From: Methylotenera sp.
GTDB lineage: Bacteria > Pseudomonadota > Gammaproteobacteria > Burkholderiales > Burkholderiaceae_C
DNA: 37,605 nucleotides
Direction: 5' to 3'
Assembly (NCBI GenBank): GCA_021738245.1
Contig: JAIPCJ010000026.1
Coordinates: 1 to 37,605 of the forward strand
Below are positions 23,059-34,711 of this stretch, piece by piece. Within the stretch, counting starts at the first letter, position 1. The number at the start of each line of letters is the position of its first letter. The notes beneath the pieces are model-generated. The model ran no database searches. It was given only the letters and a program-made list of their open reading frames with translations, and was not told where the DNA came from. The position numbers were made by a program, and so were the translations under genes.

Positions 23059-23709
23059 CTAGCGTGGCGTGCCGATGCGCCACGCGGGCAGCGTCCAGCC
23101 TGTCCACAGGGCCAGGCCGCGCAGCAGCACAGCGGTGGCTGCCCCCGCACTGATGGCCGCCCATTGCGGCGCGTCGGCAGCCACCGCGGCCACCAGCACC
23201 CACCCGCCCACAAAGCTGCACAGGGCATAGGGGCGGTGGTCGTGGAAGGCGGCGGGGATCTCGTTGCAGACGATGTCGCGCAGCACGCCGCCGAACACCG
23301 CCGTGATCACGCCCATCAGCACGGCCACGATGGCGGGCATGCCGGCGTCCAGCGCCACGAGCGTGCCGTTGGCGGTGAACAGGCCCAGGCCGAGCGCATC
23401 GGGCCACTGGATGGCGCGCTCGGTCAAGGCGAGGTGGCGTCGCCGCATGCCGAGCATGGCCGCCAGGCACAGGCCCATCAGCACCCACAGCCAGTCGGCA
23501 TGCGCCACCCAGAAGAAGGGCCGGCGGTCCAGCAGCACGTCGCGCAGGGTGCCACCGCCGAAGGCCGACAGCCCGGCCACGACACACAGCCCCACCACGT
23601 CCAGCCGCTTGCGGGCCCCGGCCAGCAGGCCGGACAGCGCGAAGGCCAGCGTGGCGGTGATCTCCACGGCAGATTGCAGCGTCGAAAAATTGATGACGGG
23701 CGGTTTCAT
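23059..23709 (-). CDS. TRIC/UPF0126-family membrane channel protein
   Basis: A 216-aa integral membrane protein with about seven helices built from two repeats, each with the glycine/Arg-Asp signature: SAFGGGTLRDVLLDRRPFFW and AVFGGVLRDIVCNEIPAAF. This is the UPF0126/trimeric intracellular cation channel (YicG-type) pattern, probably a potassium or other cation pathway; some members have been linked to glycine transport. ATG 23709 is preferred to an in-frame ATG at 23772 because it avoids overlap with the upstream helicase gene and gives the usual family start. The gene is convergent with the glucanase, 13 bp apart, without an obvious terminator. Confidence 0.9.
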   Translation of the reverse strand: MKPPVINFSTLQSAVEITATLAFALSGLLAGARKRLDVVGLCVVAGLSAFGGGTLRDVLLDRRPFFWVAHADWLWVLMGLCLAAMLGMRRRHLALTERAIQWPDALGLGLFTANGTLVALDAGMPAIVAVLMGVITAVFGGVLRDIVCNEIPAAFHDHRPYALCSFVGGWVLVAAVAADAPQWAAISAGAATAVLLRGLALWTGWTLPAWRIGTPR

Positions 23710-23719
23710 GCGGTCGGGC

Positions 23720-25678
23720 TCATTCCAGGAAGCCTGCATCCCGCAGGAAGCGGGACGGGCGCTCGGTGTCAAAGGTCAGCGTCAGGCGCTGGCGGGCGCG
23801 TGTGAGCGCCACGTAGAGCAGGTTGCGGTTCTCCAGGCTGCCACCGCCGAACTCGCCGGCCGTCAGGTGGGGCAGGATGACGTGGTCGAACTCCAAGCCC
23901 TTGGCCGCCTCGATGCTGGACAGCACCACACGGGGCCCGGATCGCGAGCGCCCCACGTCACTGCTGCTGCGCAGGCTCAGCGTCCCCAGCATACGCATCG
24001 CCTCCGCCACCGGCCCGCGCTCGGCCAGCACCAGTTGCACGAGCTGCGTGAGGTTGTTGGCCACGCGCACGGCATCCGCCTCGCGCACGAACACCCGGCG
24101 CGCCAGGGCTTGCGGCGCCAGCGTCTTCAGGAAAGACGCCTCGAAGGCCTCGTCGTCACCCGTGCCGAGCAAGGCCAGTGCGGCTTCCAGCGGGCGCCGC
24201 GCGTCGGGCGTGGCGCTGCGCAAGGCATGGGCGTCGATGAAGCGCCGGGTCGAGTCCAGATCTTGTGCGGCTTCGGCAACCGCGACCCGCTGGGCCTGCT
24301 GGCTGTCCAGGTGGCGCAGCTCCTCGCTGTCGACGCGGGCGCCGGAGAACAAGAGCCAGGCCTCCAGCAGCGCGGCGCGGCGTTCGGGCGTGTCGAAGCC
24401 AGCGTAGTCGCCCAGCGCATGCGCATGCAGGCCGCGTACCAGCAGCGTCTCGGGTCGGGCGAGGAAGGGCGTGAAGCCCGCGGTGCCGTAGGCCACACCC
24501 AGGCGCAGCAGCGCATGCTCAATCAGCACGGATTGCGCTGGATGCCGCAGCAGCACGCGCAACGTGGCCTGGCCGCGCTGTGCGAGGTGGGCCTGCGCTT
24601 GCCGGGCGATGTACTCAGCCGCCAGGCGTGGGCTGCTGCAGGGTTCCAGATGCACGGCGGTGCAGGCCTCGCCGCTGGCCGCGTAGGGCTTGCGGGCGAG
24701 GGCACCGGCATGGCGGGCGAGCTCGGGGCCGAAGCGGTGGCTCGCCGTCAGCGGCAGCACCTCGGGCTCGCCGATCTCGCGCCGGAAGTGCTCGCCCATG
24801 AAGCCCGCCTCGGCGCCGCTCTGCGTGTGGATGACCTGGTCCCGGTCACCCACACCGACAAAGGCCGCCCGCGGGTTGGCCGCCAGCAGGGCCTTGAGGA
24901 CCGTGAAGGCGGCCCGGTTCATGTCGTGCATCTCGTCCACGCCGACCAGGCTGAGGCCCTGTTGCAGCAGACCGTCCTCGGGGCGGATCTCGCCGGCCAG
25001 CAGCAGTCGCGCCAGGTCATGCACGCCGTCGCCCGGTGTGCGGAAGTCCGGGCGGTCCGGGTGGCCACCGCGGCGGATGGCCTCGAAGCATTGCCAGCTT
25101 CGCAGCGTCAGGTAGTCGAAGCCGAGCGACTCCGCAGCTGCGGGCGTGAGGCGCTCTTCGGGGTCGAGCTGCTGCAGCACCAGCCGCCCCCTGAGCACTT
25201 CAAAGGCCTGCAGCAGGCCCTCGACCAGGTCAGCGGGACGGGCATCGCCGTGCAACTCATCGGGGTAGCGTTCGTCGGGCAGCGACTGGGCGCGCTCCAC
25301 CGCGCGGATGACGAAGGGCCGCACCTGCTCAGGCGTGGCCAGTGCACGCGCTGCGTCGCCTTCGGCATCGGCCAGCACCGCGAGACTGAAGCTCTCGAAG
25401 GTCTGCACGCGCAGGTGCGCAGCCACGCTGCGGTCGATGCCGATCGCCACGAGGCGCTCTCGCAGCGCGGTCACCGCCGGCGTGGTCGCGGTCAGGGCCA
25501 GCAGGCTCTCGGGCGGCGCCCCGCGCGCCAGCGCCTGGGCCATGCGCAGGGCGAGTGTGGTGGTCTTGGCGGCGCCAGCATTCGCCTCGACGAGCATCAG
25601 CCGCGTGCGGCGCAGCTGGATGGCGCGCTGCTCGTCGCTCGGCGTGATGTGAAGGGGCTGGAAGACGGGTTCGCTCAT
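23720..25678 (-). CDS. UvrD/Rep-like superfamily 1 helicase
   Basis: A 652-aa SF1A DNA helicase or translocase. The Q-motif/Walker A region is SDEQRAIQ...LMLVEANAGAAKTTTL (Lys38), a variant in which the usual GxGKT glycine is alanine (A-G-A-A-K-T-T). Walker B is VGVDEMHDMN (Asp248-Glu249), where His replaces the common Gln. Motif IV-VI regions are seen in SHRFGPELA, IEAAKGLEFDHVILPHL and NLLYVALTRARQRL. It is shorter than UvrD or Rep (about 650 versus 670-720) and lacks RecB-type nuclease. A DNA-repair or housekeeping role is inferred; it is not PcrA-like enough to name. The TRIC gene follows 10 bp later. Confidence 0.9.
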   Translation of the reverse strand: MSEPVFQPLHITPSDEQRAIQLRRTRLMLVEANAGAAKTTTLALRMAQALARGAPPESLLALTATTPAVTALRERLVAIGIDRSVAAHLRVQTFESFSLAVLADAEGDAARALATPEQVRPFVIRAVERAQSLPDERYPDELHGDARPADLVEGLLQAFEVLRGRLVLQQLDPEERLTPAAAESLGFDYLTLRSWQCFEAIRRGGHPDRPDFRTPGDGVHDLARLLLAGEIRPEDGLLQQGLSLVGVDEMHDMNRAAFTVLKALLAANPRAAFVGVGDRDQVIHTQSGAEAGFMGEHFRREIGEPEVLPLTASHRFGPELARHAGALARKPYAASGEACTAVHLEPCSSPRLAAEYIARQAQAHLAQRGQATLRVLLRHPAQSVLIEHALLRLGVAYGTAGFTPFLARPETLLVRGLHAHALGDYAGFDTPERRAALLEAWLLFSGARVDSEELRHLDSQQAQRVAVAEAAQDLDSTRRFIDAHALRSATPDARRPLEAALALLGTGDDEAFEASFLKTLAPQALARRVFVREADAVRVANNLTQLVQLVLAERGPVAEAMRMLGTLSLRSSSDVGRSRSGPRVVLSSIEAAKGLEFDHVILPHLTAGEFGGGSLENRNLLYVALTRARQRLTLTFDTERPSRFLRDAGFLE

Positions 25679-25747
25679 CGCGCGGATTGTCCCGCGCGCG
25701 AGCGATCCTTCAGCCGAGGCTCGCCGGCTGGTGTCGACGTCGGTGCA

Positions 25748-27313
25748 TCACTTCATCGTGGCCCACTTGGCCTGCGGCGCGTCGTTGGCCGAGTGCGGGA
25801 TCGTCACGCCCGCTCGCATCGCCCACGGGCGCACCTGATGATGAATGGGGATGAACAGGAACTCGTCACGCGTGCGCTTGAGCGCTTCCTGCATCAGGGC
25901 CAGGCGCTTGGGGGCGTCGGTTTCGACCTTCATCTGCTGCACCAGCGCGTCCACCTTGGCATCGCTGACCCGCGAGTAGTTGCCCTTGCCATCGGCACCG
26001 CTGGTCTTGGTGTGCACGATGTCCTGCAGCGTGTACTGCGCGTCGAAGGTGGTGACACCCCAGCCGTACATGTACAGCGGCAGCTCGAAGCGTTGCAGCG
26101 CGGCCGAGTGCTGCGACATGGGCTGCGTGGTCAGCTTGGCCTTGATGCCGATGCGCGCCCACATCGACACGACGGCCTGGCAGATTTCCTCGTCGTTGAC
26201 GTAGCGGTCGTTCGGGCAGGCCAGCGGCGTGTCGAAGCCGTCGGCATAGCCCGCATCGGTCATCAATTGCTTGGCGCGGGCCAGGTCGGGCTTGGCCACC
26301 GTGTCCAACTCCTGCGACCAGCCATAGGCCACCGGCGCCACCATGATGGCCGCCGGGATGGAGAGGTTGCGCATCAGGCTGCGCTTGATGGCCTCGCGGT
26401 CGATGGCCAGCGACATGGCCTCGCGCACGCGGCGATCCTTGAACGGGTTCTTGCCCTTCACGTTGCTGCCCTTGATCTCGTCGCTGCCCAGGTCCAGCGC
26501 GAAGAAGATGGTGCGGTTCTCGGGGCCTTCGATGACCTTCAGGCGCGGGTCGGCCTTGAGCTTGGCGACGTCCTGCGGGGGCAGGTCGGTCAGCAGGTCG
26601 AGTGCGCCGGACAGCAGGGCTGCCACGCGGGTGGCGTCCTGCTTGATGGGCAGGTAGGTCACCTCGCTGATGTTGCCCTTGGGTTTGTCCCACCAGTCCT
26701 TGTTGGCGACCATGGTGAGCTTCTGGTCGGGCGTCCAGCCCGTGATCTTGAACGGGCCGGTGCCGTTGGCGTTGCGCGAGGCGAAGGTGTCTTCCTTGGC
26801 CTTGTAGTCCTGTGGGTTCTCGGAGCGGTTCTTGACGGCCCAGGCCTTGCTGACGATGCGCACGAAGGTCAGGTTGCGGGTGAGCACCGGGTTGGGGCCG
26901 TCCAGGATCAGGTCCACCGTGAAGTCGTCGATCTTCTTGACCTCCTTGATGCCGGAGGAGTAGATGACCATGTTGCTGGCCGGATGCTTGATGCGCTGCA
27001 GGCTGAAGACCACGTCGTCGGCCGTGAACGGCGTTCCGTCGTGGAACTTCACGCCGCGGCGCAGGTCGAAGCGCACCTGCGTGGGCGAGACGAAGGTCCA
27101 TTTGGTGGCCAGCGCCGGCTCCACGTCGAACTTCTCGGTGTAGCGCGTGAGGCCTTCGTAGGCATAGCCGCTGATGGTCGTCGTGGCGGAGTGGTTCTGC
27201 GAGTGCGGGTCCAGCGTCTGGATGTCGTTCTGGGCGGCCCAGCGCAAGGTGTTGGCACTGGCGAGGCCGCAGCTGAGCAACAGCGCGGCGGCAAGGGTCG
27301 AGAGCTTCTTCAT
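25748..27313 (-). CDS. ABC transporter substrate-binding protein, family 5 (paralogue B)
   Basis: A 521-aa periplasmic SBP_bac_5 (DppA/OppA-type) protein. The signal peptide MKKLSTLAAALLLSCGLASA is followed by NTLRWAAQNDIQTLDPHSQN. Family motifs are YEGLTRY, GVKFHDGTPFTADDVVFSLQRIK, NANGTGPFKITGW, NPFKDRRVREAMSLAIDREAI, and a C-terminal FLFIPIHHQVRPWAMRAGV. The sequence is closely similar to the protein encoded immediately upstream at 27310-28878, with a 4-bp ATGA overlap, so the pair arose by tandem duplication. No permease or ATPase genes of the transporter lie nearby. Ligand is unknown; peptides, opines or nickel are all possible. Confidence 0.93.
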   Translation of the reverse strand: MKKLSTLAAALLLSCGLASANTLRWAAQNDIQTLDPHSQNHSATTTISGYAYEGLTRYTEKFDVEPALATKWTFVSPTQVRFDLRRGVKFHDGTPFTADDVVFSLQRIKHPASNMVIYSSGIKEVKKIDDFTVDLILDGPNPVLTRNLTFVRIVSKAWAVKNRSENPQDYKAKEDTFASRNANGTGPFKITGWTPDQKLTMVANKDWWDKPKGNISEVTYLPIKQDATRVAALLSGALDLLTDLPPQDVAKLKADPRLKVIEGPENRTIFFALDLGSDEIKGSNVKGKNPFKDRRVREAMSLAIDREAIKRSLMRNLSIPAAIMVAPVAYGWSQELDTVAKPDLARAKQLMTDAGYADGFDTPLACPNDRYVNDEEICQAVVSMWARIGIKAKLTTQPMSQHSAALQRFELPLYMYGWGVTTFDAQYTLQDIVHTKTSGADGKGNYSRVSDAKVDALVQQMKVETDAPKRLALMQEALKRTRDEFLFIPIHHQVRPWAMRAGVTIPHSANDAPQAKWATMK

Positions 27314-28878
27314 TTGACGGTGGTGTAGCGGGCTTCGAAGTAGTCGTTGGACCGATGGATCGTGTCCACGCCCGGTTTCATCGCCCAGGGGCGGATCTGG
27401 TGATGGATGGGGATGAACAGCGCTTCGTCACGGATGCGCAGCAGCGCCTCGCGGATGAGGGCGTTGCGTTTGGGCACATCGGGTTCGAACTTGATCTTCT
27501 GGATCAGGCCGTCCAGCGTGGCGTCGCTGACCTTGCCGAAATTGAAGTTGCCGTCCGCGCCGTTGGTGCGGGTATGGCCCCAGGCCTGCATGGCGTAGAG
27601 GGCATCGTAGGTCGACACGCCCCAACCCAGCATGTAGAAGGCCGATTCGCCGCGCTGGAAGGTCTGGCTGTGGGTGGAGAAAGGCGCGGCGATCAGGCGC
27701 ACCTTCACGCCGATCTTGGCCCACATCGACACCGCCGCCTGGCAGACCTGCTCGTCGTTCACGTAGCGGTTGTTGGGGCAGTGCAGCGGCACGTCGAAGC
27801 CCTGCGGGTAGCCGGCGTCGGCCAGCAGCTTGCGGGCCTTGTCGAGGTCAGGCTTGACCGGCGCATCGAGAGCAGCGTCGTAGCCATTGACGCCGGGCGG
27901 CACCATCAGCGCCGCGGGCACTGACAGCCCGCGCATGATGCTGCGCTTGATGGCCTCGCGGTCAAGCGCGAGGTTCATGGCCTCACGCACTTTTCTGTCC
28001 TTGAAGGGGTTCTTGCCCTTCACGCTGGACTCGCGCAGTTCATCGCTGCCCTCGTCCATCACGAAGAAGATGGTGCGGATCTCGGGGCCTTCCAGCAGCT
28101 TGACCTTGCTCTCCTCCTTGAGCTTGAAGAAGTCCTGCGGCGGCAGGTCGGTCACGATGTCGACATCACCCGACAGCAGCGCGGCGACCCGCGTCGGGGC
28201 CGACTTGATCGGCAGGTAGCTGAGCTCGGTCACGTTGCCGGGGTTCTTGTCCCACCAGTCCTTGTTGGCGACCATCTTCACCGCCTGGTCGGGCTGCCAG
28301 CTGATCAGCTTGTAGGGCCCGGTGCCGTTGGCATTGCGCGACGCGTAGTTCTCGTCCTTGGCCTTGTAGTCCTGCGTGTTGGTGGTGTTGTTCTTCACCG
28401 ACCAGGCCTTGCTCATGATCGAGAAGCTGATGATGTTCTGCAGCAGCATCGGCGTCGGGGCTTCCAGCAGCAGGTCGACGGTGTAGTCGTCGATCTTCTT
28501 CACCTCCTTGATGCCGGAGACATAGGTCTGCTTGGTGCCCTGGGGCTGGGTGATGCGACCGAAGCTGAACACCACGTCGTCGGCCGTGAACGGCGAGCCG
28601 TCGTGGAACTTCACGCCGCGGCGCAGCTCGAAGCGCACCTGGGTCTGCGAGAGGTAGGTCCACTTCGTGGCCAGGGCGGGCTCCGGCCGGTACTCGCGGC
28701 TCAGCCGCGTGAGGCCCTCGTAGATGTGGGCGCCGATGGCGTTCGACGTGTTGTGGTCCTGCGAGTGCGGGTCCAGCGTCAGGATGTCGTTGGTGGCGGC
28801 CCAGCGCAGCGGAGCGGCGGTCGCGGCGCCCAGGGCGAGCGCGGCGATCAGGGGCAGGGCACGGAGAACAGATTTCAT
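27310..28878 (-). CDS. ABC transporter substrate-binding protein, family 5 (paralogue A)
   Basis: A 522-aa SBP_bac_5 protein with a signal peptide (MKSVLRALPLIAALALGAATAA) and the same landmarks as its downstream twin: RWAATNDILTLDPHSQDH, YEGLTRLS, GVKFHDGSPFTADDVVFSFGRI, NANGTGPYKLISW, NPFKDRKVREAMNLALDREAIKRS, FIPIHHQIRPWAMKPGV. GAGGAAG lies seven bases before ATG 28878. It is first in the pair, and translation of the second copy is probably coupled through ATGA. The two differ throughout, so the duplication is not recent, and their ligand ranges may have diverged. Confidence 0.93.
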   Translation of the reverse strand: MKSVLRALPLIAALALGAATAAPLRWAATNDILTLDPHSQDHNTSNAIGAHIYEGLTRLSREYRPEPALATKWTYLSQTQVRFELRRGVKFHDGSPFTADDVVFSFGRITQPQGTKQTYVSGIKEVKKIDDYTVDLLLEAPTPMLLQNIISFSIMSKAWSVKNNTTNTQDYKAKDENYASRNANGTGPYKLISWQPDQAVKMVANKDWWDKNPGNVTELSYLPIKSAPTRVAALLSGDVDIVTDLPPQDFFKLKEESKVKLLEGPEIRTIFFVMDEGSDELRESSVKGKNPFKDRKVREAMNLALDREAIKRSIMRGLSVPAALMVPPGVNGYDAALDAPVKPDLDKARKLLADAGYPQGFDVPLHCPNNRYVNDEQVCQAAVSMWAKIGVKVRLIAAPFSTHSQTFQRGESAFYMLGWGVSTYDALYAMQAWGHTRTNGADGNFNFGKVSDATLDGLIQKIKFEPDVPKRNALIREALLRIRDEALFIPIHHQIRPWAMKPGVDTIHRSNDYFEARYTTVK

Positions 28879-28936
28879 GCGGCTTCCTCACGGGGGCACA
28901 AGCCGAAAAATGTAGCCCCCGCCCCGGGGCTGGCCG

Positions 28937-29221
28937 CTAGGGCTTGCCCGCAGGTTCGAGTGAGCAATCGCAACCGGCGCCCGCCGCGATCCAGCGGCGC
29001 ACCAGCCAGCCGCGCAGGCCACGGGGTTGGGCCGTCAGCATGCCGCACACATACCGGGCGCCTTCCCATCGCAGGGCGACGCAGGCTCCGGTCAGGCGCC
29101 GGCTCAGGAGCACGCCCAAGGGGCAGGGTTCAGCCAAGCAGCACACGCCGCAGCCGTTGCAGGCGGCGCCAGGCGCCGGCTTGGCCGGCGCGTCGGGGTG
29201 GATCTGGATGATCCGGTTCAG
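28937..29221 (-). CDS. Small cysteine-rich protein, probable CTG start
   Basis: 94 aa if read from CTG 29221-29219. The frame contains AACNGCGVCCLAEPCPLGVLLSRR, then GACVALRW, RYVCGML and RRWIAAGAGCDC: nine cysteines in CxxCGxCC...C patterns, suggesting an Fe-S or zinc site like YkgJ-type proteins. I recall similar small proteins in Burkholderiales that start with a methionine exactly here (M-N-x-I...DAPAKPA). No ATG, GTG or TTG exists upstream of the conserved cysteines; the first GTG (29146) would cut off CNGCG. The CTG overlaps the TGA of the upstream oxygenase gene as CTGA, suggesting translational coupling. Confidence 0.72.
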   Translation of the reverse strand: MNRIIQIHPDAPAKPAPGAACNGCGVCCLAEPCPLGVLLSRRLTGACVALRWEGARYVCGMLTAQPRGLRGWLVRRWIAAGAGCDCSLEPAGKP

Positions 29222-30060
29222 GACTTGACGCCCAGCTCGCGCAGGCGCTCGTCGAGGTAGGTGCCGGCGGTGTAGCGGTCGCTCAGCACGACGTTGTCGC
29301 GCGGATGCAGGAACAGCGGCAGTGACACGCGGCTCTTGGTGGCGCCTTCGCCGGTCGGGTTGACCACCCGGTGCTGGGTCGACGGGTAGTAGCCCGCCGA
29401 GGCTTCCTGCAGCATGTCGCCGATGTTGATCGTCAGCGTGCCGAAGTCGCAGGGCACGTCGTGCCAGGCGCCGTCCTTGCCGAGCACCTGCAGGCCCGGC
29501 TCATTGGCGGCGGGCAGGATGGTCAGCAGGTTGATGTCGCCGTGCGCGGCGGCGCGCAGCGAGCCGGCCGGTTCGGTGCCCGTCAGCGGCGGGTAGCGCA
29601 GCACGCGCAGCAGGGTCTGCTGGCTGCCTTGGATCATGTTGGACAGCGGCTCGCGGTACTTCGCGGCGATCTCGGGCGGCGTGAAGCGCTCCACCCAGCC
29701 GAGCAACTCGGCGGCGAGCGCGTTCGCTTCGCGGTAGTAGGTGAGGGCGTCTTCCTTCAGCTGCTCCGGGATGCGGCCCCAGGGGTAGATGTGGAAGTAC
29801 TCCTTGATGTCCTTCTGCGTCGAGCCCTTGGCGGTTTCGGAGATCTCGGTGGAGAAGTAGCCGTCCTGGGTCTCCTTGGAGAACGCGAAGCCGTGTTTGG
29901 CCTCGCTGTTGAAGAAGGCCAGCCAGTCGGCGTAGATCTTCTCGACGAGAGCCTGTCGGATCGGGTGGTTGGTGAGCACGCCGAAACCGGTCTCGTGCAG
30001 GGAGCGGGTGAACTTTTCTGCTGCGTCGGCAGCGCGGTAGTCAACGACCTGGACTTGCAT
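29218..30060 (-). CDS. 2-oxoglutarate/Fe(II)-dependent oxygenase, isopenicillin N synthase-like
   Basis: A 280-aa oxygenase of the plant-type/IPNS-like superfamily. The N-terminal DIOX_N part is GFGVLTNHPI...FF. The double-stranded beta-helix core has Fe ligands His173 and Asp175 (AAHGDINLLTILP) and His230 (STQHRVVNP), and the 2-oxoglutarate-binding Arg244-x-Ser246 (KSRVSLPLF). All catalytic residues are present. AGAGGA lies eight bases before ATG 30060. The substrate is unknown; relatives hydroxylate, desaturate or form ethylene. It is the first gene of a minus-strand unit with the Cys-rich protein. Confidence 0.9.
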   Translation of the reverse strand: MQVQVVDYRAADAAEKFTRSLHETGFGVLTNHPIRQALVEKIYADWLAFFNSEAKHGFAFSKETQDGYFSTEISETAKGSTQKDIKEYFHIYPWGRIPEQLKEDALTYYREANALAAELLGWVERFTPPEIAAKYREPLSNMIQGSQQTLLRVLRYPPLTGTEPAGSLRAAAHGDINLLTILPAANEPGLQVLGKDGAWHDVPCDFGTLTINIGDMLQEASAGYYPSTQHRVVNPTGEGATKSRVSLPLFLHPRDNVVLSDRYTAGTYLDERLRELGVKS

Positions 30061-30366
30061 GGGGAATCCTCTTGTCCCGTGGCGCAGCCATTCAATCGCG
30101 GGGCTGTCGCGGCGGCAAGTTTACGAGGTGGTCAACTTTCCATGACCTGAATCAGTGCACTTTGTCGCGCCCCGTGCACCGGCTCGGGCAAACCCGAAGT
30201 GCTAGAGTTCGGGCCCTGAGACGTAAACCAGTCCTTCCCGTCCCTTTTGATGTGGCCAATGGCAGCAACGAAGGTGGGTCGCAATCCGCCAATCGGTCGA
30301 GCCGTGTCGCGGAAGGTTCTTCAACCAGCCAAAGCCTTGGAAACCGGGGCATGAGGTGAGCGAAAG
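30061..30366 (+). promoter_or_regulatory. 306-bp divergent control region upstream of sucA
   Basis: It separates the minus-strand oxygenase from sucA. It contains two GTGCAC palindromes (30155-30160 and 30174-30179, 19 bp apart), a TAGAGT -10-like element (30203-30208), and a dyad CCCGAA (30193-30198) / TTCGGG (30208-30213) straddling it. GAGGTGAG (30353-30360) is the sucA ribosome-binding site. No matching -35 is clear, and no gene is supported here. Confidence 0.4.
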
Positions 30367-33222
<2,856 letters not shown>

Positions 33223-33235
33223 CACGTGTTGCGCG

Positions 33236-33253
33236 GCGCCCCTGATGGGGCGC
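33236..33253 (+). other. Intercistronic hairpin, sucA-sucB
   Basis: GCGCCCC (33236-33242), loop TGAT, GGGGCGC (33247-33253), 14 bp after the sucA stop with no T-run. It probably protects the sucA mRNA end or tunes the E1:E2 ratio rather than terminating. Confidence 0.6.
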
Positions 33254-33311
33254 TGCGCTCGCCTGCGCCTGCGCACCCCACATCCAAATACAAGACACGG
33301 AGCCTCACATC

Positions 33312-34577
33312 ATGGCCATCGTTGACGTCCAAGTTCCCCAGTTCTCCGAATCCGTTTCCGAAGGCACGCTGCTGACCTGGAAGAAGAAGCCCGGCGAAGC
33401 CGTCACGGTCGACGAGACCCTCGTCGAGATCGAGACCGACAAGGTCGTGCTCGAAGTCCCCGCGCCCGCCACCGGCGTGCTCGCTGAAATCATCAAGGGC
33501 GACGGCAGCACCGTCGTCAGCCAGGAGCTGCTGGCCAAGATCGACACCGAAGGCAAGGCCGGCGTTGCCGCACCCGCCACCACCGCCTCGGTCGCCGCTG
33601 CCGCCGCGCCCGCCGCTGCTGCGCCTGCCCCCGCTGCCACGGGCGGCAACAAGGGCGACGTGGCCATGCCCGCCGCCGCCAAGATCCTGGCCGAGAAGGG
33701 CCTGTCCGCCACCGACGTGGCCGGCTCCGGCAAGGATGGCCGTGTGACCAAGGGCGACGCCCTGGCGGCCTCCGCCAAGCCCGCCGCCGCTGCCGCGCCC
33801 CTGGTCGTGCCCGCCACGCCCGCCGTGGCCAAGCCGCTGCCCGCCGTGGCTGCCCCGGTCGCGCAGAACCTGGGCGACCGCCCCGAGCAGCGCGTGCCCA
33901 TGACCCGCCTGCGCGCCCGCATCGCCGAGCGCCTGCTGCAGTCCCAGGCCACCAACGCCATCCTGACCACCTTCAACGAAGTCAACATGGCCCCGGTCAT
34001 GGAGATGCGCAAGAAGTTCCAGGAGAAGTTCGAGAAGGAACACGGCGTGAAGCTGGGCTTCATGAGCTTCTTCGTGAAGGCCGCGGTCGCTGCACTCAAG
34101 AAGTACCCGGTGCTGAACGCCTCGGTCGACGGCAACGACATCGTCTACCACGGCTACTTCGACATCGGCATCGCGGTGGGTTCGCCGCGCGGCCTGGTGG
34201 TGCCGGTGCTGCGCAACGTCGACCAGATGAGCTTCGCCGACATCGAGAAGAAGATCGCCGAGTTCGGCCAGAAGGCCAAGGACGGCAAGCTGTCCATCGA
34301 AGAGCTGTCCGGCGGCACCTTCTCCATCTCCAACGGCGGCGTGTTCGGCTCGATGCTGTCGACCCCCATCATCAACCCGCCGCAGTCGGCCATCCTGGGC
34401 GTGCACGCGACCAAGGACCGCGCGGTGGTCGAGAACGGCCAGATCGTGATCCGCCCGATCAACTACCTCGCCATGTCGTATGACCACCGCATCATCGACG
34501 GCCGCGAAGCCGTGCTGGGCCTGGTCACGATGAAGGAAGCGCTCGAAGACCCCGCCCGCCTGCTGTTCGACATCTGA
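33312..34577 (+). CDS. sucB: Dihydrolipoyllysine succinyltransferase (E2 of 2-oxoglutarate dehydrogenase)
   Basis: A 421-aa E2. The lipoyl domain (1-76) has Lys44 in [11 protein letters not shown] as the lipoylation site. A mobile Ala/Pro linker (about 80-110) precedes a peripheral-subunit-binding domain ([31 protein letters not shown]), a second Ala/Pro linker, and the catalytic domain with [13 protein letters not shown] (His392, Asp396). GGAG lies about nine bases before ATG. It forms the 24-mer core of the complex and passes electrons via lipoate to LpdA. Confidence 0.98.
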   Translation: MAIVDVQVPQFSESVSEGTLLTWKKKPGEAVTVDETLVEIETDKVVLEVPAPATGVLAEIIKGDGSTVVSQELLAKIDTEGKAGVAAPATTASVAAAAAPAAAAPAPAATGGNKGDVAMPAAAKILAEKGLSATDVAGSGKDGRVTKGDALAASAKPAAAAAPLVVPATPAVAKPLPAVAAPVAQNLGDRPEQRVPMTRLRARIAERLLQSQATNAILTTFNEVNMAPVMEMRKKFQEKFEKEHGVKLGFMSFFVKAAVAALKKYPVLNASVDGNDIVYHGYFDIGIAVGSPRGLVVPVLRNVDQMSFADIEKKIAEFGQKAKDGKLSIEELSGGTFSISNGGVFGSMLSTPIINPPQSAILGVHATKDRAVVENGQIVIRPINYLAMSYDHRIIDGREAVLGLVTMKEALEDPARLLFDI

Positions 34578-34630
34578 GGGCTACTGCGCGGCTCCATGGC
34601 GGCAATGCGGGTCCCGTCCTCAGCATCCTC

Positions 34631-34711
34631 ACGTAGCGCTGCTACGTTCCGGTGCCTCGGCACCCGCGCCTTGCCCTGAAGCTGCTCGCTACGCCCCGCT
34701 CCAGCGGGGTT
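34631..34711 (+). repeat. Three-hairpin intercistronic spacer, sucB-lpdA
   Basis: ACGTAGC-GCT-GCTACGT (34631-34647), GGTGCC-TC-GGCACC (34651-34664) and CCCCGCT-CC-AGCGGGG (34694-34709). They stand in succession in the 155-bp spacer; the last is followed by TTCT and then the lpdA ribosome-binding site (GAAGGA, 34721-34726). The TAGCGCTGCTACG core looks like repeated intergenic motifs I associate with this bacterial group. A role in mRNA processing or partial termination is inferred. Confidence 0.65.

Noticed and set aside
23710-23772. Longer start of the TRIC-family gene
   Set aside because: It would overlap the helicase coding end by 53 bp and add a charged, Pro-rich leader unlike the family. 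ATG 23709 fits better.
23264-27328. A 1354-codon open frame on the plus strand
   Set aside because: It lies antisense to the channel, helicase and substrate-binding protein genes, all of which have clear family motifs. Its composition (R/G/Q/A/H-rich, no signal or domain) is typical of GC-driven shadows.
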